Below the pieces are notes generated by a model that made no database searches, was not told where the DNA came from, and was given only the letters and a program-made list of their open reading frames with translations. From positions 1 to 8,468 of the forward strand of contig CAUGKJ010000029.1 of NCBI GenBank assembly GCA_959600045.1: a stretch of 8,468 bases of DNA, read 5' to 3'. Positions 1 to 6,576 of the stretch are shown here, one piece after another (within the stretch, counting starts at the first letter, position 1; the number at the start of each line of letters is the position of its first letter). The position numbers and the translations under genes were made by a program. The stretch is from an uncultured Haemophilus sp. (lineage in GTDB: Bacteria > Pseudomonadota > Gammaproteobacteria > Enterobacterales > Pasteurellaceae).

Positions 1-1932
1 AAGCAAGGCATGGATATGGGTATTGTGAATGCAGGGCAACTTGCGATTTATGACGATCTCAATCCTGAATTGCGTGAAATCGTGGAAGATGCGGTATTAA
101 ACCGCAGCCCTGATGCCACCGAAAAACTACTCGATATTGCAGAAAAATATCGTAATCAAGGCAACGATGAAAGTGCGGCCGATTCTGTGGCTGAATGGCG
201 TACTTGGCCGGTTGAAGAACGTTTAAAACACGCGCTTGTGAAAGGGATTACCACTTACATTGTGGAAGATACGGAAGAAGCTCGCCAAACATTACCTAGT
301 CCATTAGATGTGATTGAAGGCCCGTTGATGGCAGGCATGGACGTAGTCGGCGATTTATTCGGTGACGGTAAAATGTTCCTCCCACAAGTGGTGAAATCTG
401 CGCGCGTAATGAAACAATCCGTGGCGTATTTAGAGCCGTTTATCAATGCAACCAAACAAAAAGGTTCAAGTAACGGTAAAGTGGTGATTGCAACCGTAAA
501 AGGCGACGTGCACGATATCGGTAAAAACATCGTAAGCGTGGTAATGCAATGTAATAACTTTGAAGTGATTGATTTGGGCGTGATGGTGCCAGCGGACAAA
601 ATCATTCAAACTGCTATTGATGAAAAAGCCGATATCATCGCATTAAGTGGTTTGATTACCCCTTCTTTAGATGAGATGGAATACTTCTTAGGTGAAATGA
701 CTCGCTTAGGCTTAAACCTGCCTGTGATGATTGGCGGTGCAACCACCTCTAAAGAACATACAGCCATTAAACTTTATCCAAAATATAAAGAACACGGCGT
801 ATTTTACACTTCTAACGCCTCCCGTGCGGTAACAGTGTGCGCGACCTTGATGAACCCTGAAAGCCGTGCGGCATTGTGGGAACAATTCAAGAAAGATTAC
901 GAGAAAATTCAGCAATCTTTCTCTAACCGTAAACCACTGCGTAAGCAACTGAGCATTGAAGAAGCACGTGCAAACCGCTTTGATGGCTTTAGTGGTGAAT
1001 GGGCAGATTATGTGCCACCAAAACCAAATCAAACTGGCATCGTAGAATTTAAAAACGTGCCGATTGCCGAGTTGCGTAAATTTATCGACTGGTCGCCATT
1101 TTTCCGCATTTGGGGCTTGATGGGCGGATACCCTGATGCCTTTGATTATCCAGAAGGCGGTGAAGAAGCACGCAAAGTGTGGAACGATGCGCAAGTGGTA
1201 TTAGATGAATTAGAGCAAAACCATAAACTCAACCCAAGCGGTATTTTAGGCATCTTCCCTGCGGAACGTGTGGGCGATGATGTGGTGCTGTTCGCTGATG
1301 AAGAACGCACGCAAACCATTGGCACGGCTTACGGCTTACGCCAACAAACCGAACGGGGCAAAAACAGCAAAAGTCCGTTTAACTTTGCCCTAAGTGACTT
1401 TATTGCCGATCGCGAAAGCGGCAAAAAAGACTGGATGGGGATGTTCGCCGTCTGTGCAGGTATTGAAGAAATGGAATTAGTGGAAGGCTATAAAGCGGCA
1501 GGCGATGACTATAATGCCATCTTGCTACAAGCCGTGGGCGACCGCTTAGCTGAAGCCATGGCGGAATACTTACACTTTGAGCTACGCACCCGCATTTGGG
1601 GCTACACGCAAGAAGAATTCAACAATCAAGGTTTAATCAATGAAAACTATGTCGGCATCCGCCCTGCACCGGGTTACCCAAGCTGCCCAGAACACACGGA
1701 AAAAGCCTTGATTTGGGATTTACTGGAAGTCGAACAACGCATCGGTATGAAACTCACCGAAAGCTACGCCATGTGGCCGGCAGCTTCCGTCTGCGGTTGG
1801 TACTTCACCCACCCTGCAAGCAACTATTTCACTTTAGGTCGCATTGATGAAGACCAAGCTCAAGATTATGCCAAACGTAAAGGTTGGGATGAGAGAGAGA
1901 TGATGAAATGGTTGGGTGTGGCAATGAAGTAA
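1..1932 (+). CDS. metH: Cobalamin-dependent methionine synthase, C-terminal part (5' end outside window)
   Basis: MetH transfers a methyl group from 5-methyltetrahydrofolate to homocysteine through enzyme-bound cobalamin, in the cytoplasm. The frame is open from base 1 (Lys-Gln-Gly before the first visible Met at 10), so the true start lies upstream. About 643 codons are visible, roughly half of the 1227-residue E. coli protein. They cover the end of the folate-binding barrel (MGIVNAGQ), the helical cobalamin cap, and the cobalamin-binding Rossmann domain with DVHDIG. The histidine that ligates cobalt is at 511-513. GGATTS follows at about 733-750. The C-terminal reactivation domain that binds S-adenosylmethionine shows [10 protein letters not shown] from 1090 and [15 protein letters not shown] from 1660. 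No frameshift or lost key residue was seen. A hairpin terminator follows about 20 bp after the TAA stop. GC content is visibly higher than in the next gene. Confidence 0.97.
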   Translation, partial: KQGMDMGIVNAGQLAIYDDLNPELREIVEDAVLNRSPDATEKLLDIAEKYRNQGNDESAADSVAEWRTWPVEERLKHALVKGITTYIVEDTEEARQTLPSPLDVIEGPLMAGMDVVGDLFGDGKMFLPQVVKSARVMKQSVAYLEPFINATKQKGSSNGKVVIATVKGDVHDIGKNIVSVVMQCNNFEVIDLGVMVPADKIIQTAIDEKADIIALSGLITPSLDEMEYFLGEMTRLGLNLPVMIGGATTSKEHTAIKLYPKYKEHGVFYTSNASRAVTVCATLMNPESRAALWEQFKKDYEKIQQSFSNRKPLRKQLSIEEARANRFDGFSGEWADYVPPKPNQTGIVEFKNVPIAELRKFIDWSPFFRIWGLMGGYPDAFDYPEGGEEARKVWNDAQVVLDELEQNHKLNPSGILGIFPAERVGDDVVLFADEERTQTIGTAYGLRQQTERGKNSKSPFNFALSDFIADRESGKKDWMGMFAVCAGIEEMELVEGYKAAGDDYNAILLQAVGDRLAEAMAEYLHFELRTRIWGYTQEEFNNQGLINENYVGIRPAPGYPSCPEHTEKALIWDLLEVEQRIGMKLTESYAMWPAASVCGWYFTHPASNYFTLGRIDEDQAQDYAKRKGWDEREMMKWLGVAMK

Positions 1933-1952
1933 ATATGCCTTATTAAAGTAAG

Positions 1953-1978
1953 AAGACCACCTAAAATTAGGTGGTCTT
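1953..1978. terminator. Hairpin between convergent metH and OLD-family gene
   Basis: A perfect 12-bp inverted repeat, AAGACCACCTAA (1953-1964) and TTAGGTGGTCTT (1967-1978), with a 2-base centre. It lies 20 bp after the metH stop and 19 bp after the end of the opposing gene. The T-tract is short on the plus strand (TCTTTC) and interrupted on the minus strand (CTTCTTACTTT), so the stem is strong but the tail is modest. It probably terminates metH and may act in both directions. Confidence 0.75.
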
Positions 1979-1997
1979 TCATATGTATTGATAAAAA

Positions 1998-3668
1998 CTA
2001 TTTTGGAATCCCTTTTCTGTTTGGATTATTAATCCATTGTGATATTTTTCCTATAAAATCCCAAACATCATTATGAGTTGGTCTAATATAGTGCTCAGAG
2101 CTAGGATCATCTCCCATCTTTTCAAAAATATTTCTTAGCCAACCGTTTTTATTTCTATCAATATCAAGATCACTTAACCAATTCTCAACTTCTCCTATTG
2201 GAACAACAAAACTCCCATATTCCATTAAATTATCAAAGAAATTTGAACAGAATTCTTGATCTTCTTCTGTTAATAAATTAATTCCACCACTACGTTTAAA
2301 ATCTTTTCCATCAAATGCGTTTACTAGATTTTCCCTATTTGTTCTGAAGGAACTTTTATTTCGCTCAGGAATATATATACCATCTAAAACTTTATTCCAA
2401 TTAACGCCCCCTTCTTTAATAACATCAATATCAACAATCCCAACAGCAGGAATGCCCAACTCTCTTAATGGCTTCACAATATCCCAAACAGTTTGCTTAT
2501 TTTGAGCATTTAGAAACAAACACCCTTCAATCCCTCTTGGATCTTTTTCCTTTAATAAACGTTCATTGATTTCTTGATAAAAAGCTCTATCTGCATCTGC
2601 TTCAGTTACTACAACTGCATTATAGAAGAGCGCATTAAAAACACCTATTGAACGCAATAATGGATTTTGCATTAACGGTTTTAACTTATCTTGTGTTAAA
2701 ACTCTCGCTGTTGCCCCTTGATTCCCATAAGTAAGTCTCACAATATTGATACCAACATTACTTTGTACACAGCCCATCAAAAAATCAGCACTATGAGTGG
2801 CAATAAACAATCTTTTATCATTATCTAATATTGATGTAATTTCTTTACCTAATTTATAGGAAAGTGTTGGATGTAAGAATGCCTCTGGTTCATCAACTAA
2901 TATGAAGTCAGACTCTCCAGCAATTAAAGATATTATAATTCCTATAAATGCTTTAACACCATCACTAACATCATTTATTAAAGTTGCATTTTTATGAAAA
3001 AACCTAGCCTCTTCACTAAGACTTTTATCCAATTCATCTTTAGGCTCTTTTTCCGATAATCTCAATCTAAGACAACCTAAATTAGTAGGATCAATTACTA
3101 AATATTTTTGAAAAGCATTATAAACAATATCCCTTACTTTAGAAATTAAGGACTTATCCCTAAATAATTTAGAAAAAGTATCTCTAGGTTCTTCTTGTAA
3201 ATCATCTGCAACTTGTTCTGTAATCAAATTCAATCTATTATATCCATCAAGCCTTGTTGTAAAATAAGATAAAACTTCCGCTAACTGTGAATTTTTGAAG
3301 TTCCCCTTACTTGGAGATAGCGCAGTATTGATTAAATCAGGCAAATAAATCTCTCGATTATCACCATACTTTCCAATCCATAAATGATCGTTACTATAAG
3401 GAGTAAAGTTCTTTGAAGGAGCAATTTTTATTCTATCTAACATTTTTTCATAAACTTGCTCACGGGTTAAACTTTCAAACTCTAAGTTGCTAATTACATT
3501 TAATAATTCTGTTTTTCCCTTAGTTATCCATTCTTCTATTTCAATTAAAGCCTGAGATTTCCCGCTGTTGTTTGGTCCAATAAAAACAGTTACAGGGCTA
3601 AGTTCTATTTCTAAGTTTTCATCTGAGCTAGGATATGTCCCTGCTTGTAATTTAAGTTTTTTAAGCAT
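1998..3668 (-). CDS. OLD-family ATP-dependent nuclease (ABC-type ATPase + TOPRIM), putative phage defence
   Basis: A 556-residue cytoplasmic protein combining an SMC/ABC-like ATPase with a TOPRIM nuclease, the architecture of OLD (overcoming lysogenisation defect) proteins. Numbered from the start at 3668: Walker A GPNNSGKS at 31-38; an ABC signature-like SDG at about 235-237; Walker B FILVDEP ending at 261, with the D-E pair at 259-260; switch His in ATHS at 292. The TOPRIM domain follows with VVVTEADAD, giving the ExxxD acidic pair E356/D360, then VDID at D413/D415, and GEVENWL near 492-498. The protein ends in NPNRKGIPK. I chose the second ATG (3668) because GGAGGA lies 4 bases upstream of it and overlaps the first ATG (3680), which would add only four residues (560 aa). 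Composition is AT-rich: two sampled 60-base lines gave 28% and 35% GC, against 48% and 53% for two metH lines. No helicase partner (Gabija GajB) or other defence gene adjoins it. A defence role is inferred from the architecture, not shown. Confidence 0.86.
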   Translation of the reverse strand: MLKKLKLQAGTYPSSDENLEIELSPVTVFIGPNNSGKSQALIEIEEWITKGKTELLNVISNLEFESLTREQVYEKMLDRIKIAPSKNFTPYSNDHLWIGKYGDNREIYLPDLINTALSPSKGNFKNSQLAEVLSYFTTRLDGYNRLNLITEQVADDLQEEPRDTFSKLFRDKSLISKVRDIVYNAFQKYLVIDPTNLGCLRLRLSEKEPKDELDKSLSEEARFFHKNATLINDVSDGVKAFIGIIISLIAGESDFILVDEPEAFLHPTLSYKLGKEITSILDNDKRLFIATHSADFLMGCVQSNVGINIVRLTYGNQGATARVLTQDKLKPLMQNPLLRSIGVFNALFYNAVVVTEADADRAFYQEINERLLKEKDPRGIEGCLFLNAQNKQTVWDIVKPLRELGIPAVGIVDIDVIKEGGVNWNKVLDGIYIPERNKSSFRTNRENLVNAFDGKDFKRSGGINLLTEEDQEFCSNFFDNLMEYGSFVVPIGEVENWLSDLDIDRNKNGWLRNIFEKMGDDPSSEHYIRPTHNDVWDFIGKISQWINNPNRKGIPK

Positions 3669-3672
3669 TGAA

Positions 3673-3678
3673 TCCTCC
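3673..3678 (-). promoter_or_regulatory. Shine-Dalgarno deciding the OLD-family gene start
   Basis: On the minus strand GGAGGA sits 4 bases before the ATG at 3668-3666. Its first G is the last base of the upstream ATG at 3680-3678. The upstream ATG has only AT-rich sequence before it and no Shine-Dalgarno, so translation very likely starts at 3668. Confidence 0.7.
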
Positions 3679-3820
3679 ATATAAATAATTTATTATCTAG
3701 TCACATAATAGAAATATTAAGAGTGTAATTCTACTTATATTTTATAAATATAAAACAAATAAAATTTACTAAAAAAACTAACTGTACTTTAATTAAAACC
3801 AATCATAGACATTCAATATC

Positions 3821-3848
3821 TTGCACAATCCCCAATTTCCGCTATCAT
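3821..3848 (+). promoter_or_regulatory. Sigma70-type promoter of the lipoprotein gene
   Basis: TTGCAC (3821-3826) and TATCAT (3843-3848) are separated by 16 bp, each close to the -35 and -10 consensus. Transcription would begin near 3855, giving a leader of about 33 bases before the ATG at 3888. GGAA at 3876-3879 serves as a weak ribosome binding site 8 bases upstream. The rest of the 219-bp divergent gap (3669-3887) is very AT-rich. I could not pick out a convincing promoter for the minus-strand OLD-family gene in it. Confidence 0.55.
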
Positions 3849-3887
3849 ATTCCCTTTCTCATTCACTCTACTCTCGGAACTTTATCG

Positions 3888-4355
3888 ATGAATAAATTGA
3901 AAATAGCATTACTCACGGCTGCATTCGTAGGTTTGTTTGCTTGTACCACAACACAACAACCAAAGAAAACCGTTAAGACCCGATTCCTTAAAAATAATAT
4001 TAGCCAAGCGGAATTAAACAATCCGAAAGATTACAAACGTTATTACTATTCTTGCCGTAATTCAGAAACAGGTTCGAATTCTTATTTAACCACTTACTTC
4101 CCGCTTTCAAGAGAAAGCCGCATGAAAGATAATTTTGGTATTTATTTTCAATTAGATGGCGGAAAAGCGGTGCCTTTTGATCATGTGGAAAATCGCACCT
4201 TAAATGCACGCGGAAATCGCTTTGAAGTGATTTATCGCTCTTATGAGCCAATTGATGGAAGCTATGTGGATCTGATTGCGCGTGAGCATAATTCGGTGTA
4301 TTACAAAAACAATCAAGGCATGAGAACAGCTTGGTTAAATTGTCGAGAAGGCTAA
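3888..4355 (+). CDS. Small secreted lipoprotein of unknown function
   Basis: A 155-residue protein that I do not recognise as a named family. The N-terminus is a lipoprotein signal peptide: basic MNKLK, a hydrophobic stretch at 6-18, and a lipobox LFAC ending at Cys19. Cys19 would be lipidated and become the mature N-terminus. Thr follows the Cys rather than Asp, which by the enterobacterial Lol rule predicts the outer membrane. The mature part begins with a polar TTTQQPKK linker. It then forms a compact, probably beta-rich domain with two further cysteines, Cys56 (YYYSC) and Cys152 (AWLNC), near its two ends, which could form a disulfide in the periplasm. The gene stands alone, with its own promoter and a shared terminator downstream. 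The start is the only Met that places the signal peptide correctly. Confidence 0.82.
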   Translation: MNKLKIALLTAAFVGLFACTTTQQPKKTVKTRFLKNNISQAELNNPKDYKRYYYSCRNSETGSNSYLTTYFPLSRESRMKDNFGIYFQLDGGKAVPFDHVENRTLNARGNRFEVIYRSYEPIDGSYVDLIAREHNSVYYKNNQGMRTAWLNCREG

Positions 4356-4365
4356 TTCTCACTGA

Positions 4366-4374
4366 AAGTGCGGT
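4366..4374 (+). repeat. DNA uptake signal sequence, exact core
   Basis: AAGTGCGGT matches the Haemophilus uptake signal core exactly and is followed by a T-rich stretch (CGTTTTT), as in the extended consensus. It lies between the lipoprotein stop and the bidirectional terminator. Such sites mark DNA for uptake by competent cells of the same group and also identify the genome as Pasteurellaceae of the Hin type. Confidence 0.9.
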
Positions 4375-4399
4375 CGTTTTTAGACGCATTTTTCCAAAA

Positions 4400-4429
4400 A
4401 AAAAGCACGAGGTTAAACTCGTGCTTTTT
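4400..4429. terminator. Bidirectional rho-independent terminator
   Basis: AAAAAGCACGAG (4400-4411), loop GTTAAA, CTCGTGCTTTTT (4418-4429). The plus strand continues CTTTTTTATTT. On the minus strand the stem runs into nine T residues. It lies between two convergent genes, the lipoprotein gene ending at 4355 and the PTS gene ending at 4444, and should terminate both. Confidence 0.9.
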
Positions 4430-4443
4430 CTTTTTTATTTCGA

Positions 4444-5865
4444 TTATGCTTTTGCTTGTGCACGTTTCACGAAAATAACTGAAAGCGTGAATGCCACCAC
4501 AAATGAAATCACCATACCAATGCTGTACATTGCAAGGCTATCCGGTTTGATCGATGGAATACCTAAGAAACCTGCTGCGCCTAATGCAATGGCTTTTACA
4601 TTGAAGAATGCGATAAAGGCACTTGCTAAGCCTGAACCAATCATCGCTGCAAAGAAAGCCTGACGATAGCGTAAGTTCACCCCGAACATTGCCGGTTCAG
4701 TAATCCCTAATAATGCAGAGATACCAGATGGTACCGCTAAACCGCGTACTTTTGGATCTTTTAATGCGACTGCCACGCCTAAACAGGCCGCACCTTGTGC
4801 GATATTTGACATTGCGGCGATTGGGAAAATAAAGGTACCGCCTGTATTTGCCATTTCAGCTAATAATTGTGTTTCAACTGCAATGAAGGTTTGGTGCATA
4901 CCCGTGATAACGATTGGTGCATAGAATGCCCCGAAGATTGCGCCACCTACGAAACCTAAAGTGTCATATAACCAAGTTAATCCTGATGCAATTAATGAAC
5001 CCGCTTCTCGACCGATTGGACCAATTACGGTAAATGCTAAGAAGCCCGCAATAAAGAGGGAGAATAATGGAGTAATGAGGTTATCTAAATAAGAAGGTAC
5101 AAACTTACGGAAGGTTTTTTCTAAGGTTGCTAATACCCAAGCAGAAACTAATGTTGGGATAACCGTGCCTTGATAGCCGACTTTTTCAATTTCAAGACCG
5201 AATACATTCCAGTATTGGATTTTGCCTTGAGCAAGAGTTAATGCGTAGTTCCAACCGTCTGCTAATGCAGGGTGAACTAACAACATCCCAAGTGCAGCCC
5301 CTAAGAACGGGTTACCACCAAATTTACGGGTTGCAGAGAAACCGAGTAATACCGGTAAAAATACAAACGGTGCATTCGCAATGGTATTAATGAAGTCCAC
5401 CAAATCCGCAAGACCTGGGTGCATATCAATCACGCTTAATTCATCAACGAAGAAACCTTTCGCTGTAAGCATGGAGTGAATCCCCATTAACAAACCGCCT
5501 GCTACGATTGCCGGAATGATTGGCACGAAAATATCCGCTAAGCCTTTCACCAAACGTTGCAATAAGTTCTGATTGCCTGATGCTGCTTCAGCCACTTCGG
5601 CTTTACTCACATCGCCGATACCAAGTAATTTGGTAAGTTCAGCATGGACTTTATTCACCGTACCTGAACCAAAGATAATTTGATATTGACCCGCCACAGC
5701 AAACTGCCCTTTCACGCCTTCAATATTATCAATGCCTTCTTTGTCCACTTTGCTTTCATCGTTTAACACAATACGTAAACGCGTTGCGCAATGTGCTGTA
5801 GTGGCGATGTTTTCTTTGCCACCAAGTTTATCAATCACTTGCTGGGCGATTTGAGGGAAGTTCAT
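4444..5865 (-). CDS. scrA: Sucrose-family PTS permease, EIIBC component
   Basis: An inner-membrane sugar transporter of the phosphotransferase system that imports and phosphorylates its substrate in one step. It has 473 residues. The N-terminal EIIB domain (1 to about 85) has GGKENIATTAHCATRLR with the phosphoryl-accepting Cys26, then IEGVKGQF and NKVHAEL, which match the enterobacterial ScrA pattern. The EIIC domain starts near DIFVPIIPAIVAGG (111-124), is strongly hydrophobic throughout, and carries the GITEPAMFG motif (387-395). There is no C-terminal EIIA domain, so a separate EIIA (Crr, the usual ScrA partner) is needed. AGGAGA lies 5 bases before the ATG. The gene is monocistronic, ended by the shared terminator. 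No sucrose-6-phosphate hydrolase, fructokinase or LacI-type repressor is in the window. Sucrose is the best guess. Trehalose (TreB) and N-acetylmuramate (MurP) permeases share the fold, but as I recall them their EIIB sequences match less well. Confidence 0.82.
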   Translation of the reverse strand: MNFPQIAQQVIDKLGGKENIATTAHCATRLRIVLNDESKVDKEGIDNIEGVKGQFAVAGQYQIIFGSGTVNKVHAELTKLLGIGDVSKAEVAEAASGNQNLLQRLVKGLADIFVPIIPAIVAGGLLMGIHSMLTAKGFFVDELSVIDMHPGLADLVDFINTIANAPFVFLPVLLGFSATRKFGGNPFLGAALGMLLVHPALADGWNYALTLAQGKIQYWNVFGLEIEKVGYQGTVIPTLVSAWVLATLEKTFRKFVPSYLDNLITPLFSLFIAGFLAFTVIGPIGREAGSLIASGLTWLYDTLGFVGGAIFGAFYAPIVITGMHQTFIAVETQLLAEMANTGGTFIFPIAAMSNIAQGAACLGVAVALKDPKVRGLAVPSGISALLGITEPAMFGVNLRYRQAFFAAMIGSGLASAFIAFFNVKAIALGAAGFLGIPSIKPDSLAMYSIGMVISFVVAFTLSVIFVKRAQAKA

Positions 5866-5963
5866 AGTGCTCTCCTAATGGGTTTCTAAAAAAAAGAAAT
5901 TGACCGATTGTAACCAAAACGGGGGGTAATAACTAGCAGTCTAAACAAATTTTAGGCGAAAAA

Positions 5964-5987
5964 AAACCGACTTGATTAAGTCGGTTT
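5964..5987 (-). terminator. Rho-independent terminator of secG-tRNA-Leu
   Basis: Arms of 10 bp, AAACCGACTT and AAGTCGGTTT, with a 4-base loop (5974-5977). On the minus strand the stem ends in a run of eight T residues (5966-5959). It begins 5 bases beyond the CCA end of the tRNA and should end that transcript before the PTS gene promoter region. Confidence 0.9.
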
Positions 5988-5992
5988 ATACT

Positions 5993-6078
5993 TGGTGCTC
6001 TGAGCGAGACTTGAACTCGCACGGCCTGCGGCCACTACCCCCTCAAGATAGCGTGTCTACCAATTCCACCACCAGAGC
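5993..6078 (-). tRNA. leuU: tRNA-Leu (anticodon GAG)
   Basis: An 86-base class II tRNA with encoded CCA. The acceptor stem GCTCTGG pairs with TCAGAGC (one G-T pair at the end), followed by discriminator A and CCA (5995-5993). The anticodon stem is CTATC/GGTAG around loop TTGAGGG, which gives anticodon GAG, reading CUC and CUU leucine codons. A long GC-rich variable arm typical of tRNA-Leu follows. The T arm is GCGAG/CTCGC around TTCAAGT. It begins 20 bases after the secG stop, the same order as secG-leuU in E. coli, so it is probably processed from a secG transcript. Confidence 0.95.
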
Positions 6079-6098
6079 GTTTATTCTGTTTTTATTCC

Positions 6099-6446
6099 TT
6101 ATTGCGGAATGTCATTATTTTTGTTTTCAACCGCTGGAGCAACTTGTTGTTGCTGTTGTTGAACTTGTTCAGCTGTTTGAGATAAATCGTCAAATGAACC
6201 TTTTTGTACGTTGCCACGGTGAGAGTTAATGTTTCCTAACACTAAAGCAATCACAAAAAAGCCTGTTGCTAAGATTGCACTGGTACGAGTTAAAAAGTTA
6301 CCTGCACCTGCAGAACCAAACATAGTACCTGATGCACCGCCGCCAAATGACGCACCTGCGTTCGCGCCTTTACCTTGTTGAACAAGGATAAAGCCGATTA
6401 GGGCGATACAAATTAATACATAAACAAATAATAAAATATTGTACAT
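6099..6446 (-). CDS. secG: SecG, protein translocase subunit
   Basis: SecG is the small auxiliary subunit of the SecYEG channel in the inner membrane and helps SecA-driven protein export. The protein has 115 residues, against 110 in E. coli. It has two membrane segments, about 3-22 and 54-71. They are separated by the characteristic glycine-rich cytoplasmic loop (QQGKGANAGASFGGGASG and on to GSAGAGNFLTR). The tail is polar and holds six glutamines in a row (96-101). The start is supported by the family N-terminus (MYNILLFVYV). The ribosome binding site is only a weak purine tract (AGAAGAAAG). The gene is directly followed by tRNA-Leu(GAG) and lies 130 bp downstream of topB on the same strand. 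Confidence 0.96.
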   Translation of the reverse strand: MYNILLFVYVLICIALIGFILVQQGKGANAGASFGGGASGTMFGSAGAGNFLTRTSAILATGFFVIALVLGNINSHRGNVQKGSFDDLSQTAEQVQQQQQQVAPAVENKNNDIPQ

Positions 6447-6464
6447 TATTCTTTCTTCTCTAAA

Positions 6465-6478
6465 TTGCGATTTCGCAA
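6465..6478. repeat. Inverted repeat in the secG leader
   Basis: TTGCGA (6465-6470) and TCGCAA (6473-6478) form a perfect 6-bp inverted repeat with a 2-base centre. It lies 18 bases upstream of the secG start, within the predicted leader. It could be an RNA hairpin near the ribosome binding site or a protein-binding site. The function is unknown. Confidence 0.45.
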
Positions 6479-6495
6479 GAAAACTGGGAGCAAAT

Positions 6496-6522
6496 GTTAT
6501 ATAAAATTCATGCTTTTCGCAA
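6496..6522 (-). promoter_or_regulatory. Candidate secG promoter
   Basis: On the minus strand TTGCGA (6522-6517) and TATAAC (6501-6496) are separated by 15 bp, shorter than the ideal 17 but with a good -10. Transcription would start near 6489, about 43 bases before the secG ATG. No convincing terminator separates it from topB, so secG may also be reached by read-through. Confidence 0.4.
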
Positions 6523-6576
6523 GCGCTTTCCCATTTTTTTTACTTAATTGTATTAAGTTTAATCAATTTTCAGCGT

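Noticed and set aside
712..1194. 160-codon open frame antisense to metH
   Set aside because: It lies wholly within a strongly conserved metH frame, has no ribosome site of note and resembles no protein.
1998..3887. Gabija (GajA-GajB) or PARIS (AriA-AriB) system
   Set aside because: There is no UvrD-like helicase or second defence gene beside the nuclease. The gap upstream is non-coding and the next gene is a lipoprotein. A fused PARIS-type protein cannot be fully excluded, but the ExxxD/DxD pattern fits OLD better.
3888..4355. MliC/PliC lysozyme inhibitor
   Set aside because: Size, lipobox and terminal cysteines are loosely similar, but the SGxxY-type signature is absent.
4000..4663. Open frames antisense to the lipoprotein gene and across the terminator into the PTS gene end
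   Set aside because: They overlap clear genes and run through a strong bidirectional terminator, so they are frame shadows.
5901..5912. Promoter elements upstream of scrA (TTGACC on plus, TACAAT on minus)
   Set aside because: TTGACC faces away from any plus-strand gene. TACAAT on the minus strand is a plausible -10, but no acceptable -35 lies 15-19 bp upstream, and I saw no convincing CRP or LacI-type operator.
5972..6229. 85-codon plus-strand frame over the tRNA and secG
   Set aside because: It is read through the complement of a tRNA and the secG tail, with no ribosome binding site.
6542..6558. ACTTAAT-TGT-ATTAAGT hairpin after topB as a terminator
   Set aside because: The arms are nearly all A/T. 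On the topB strand the stem is followed by A residues, not T, so it should not terminate topB.
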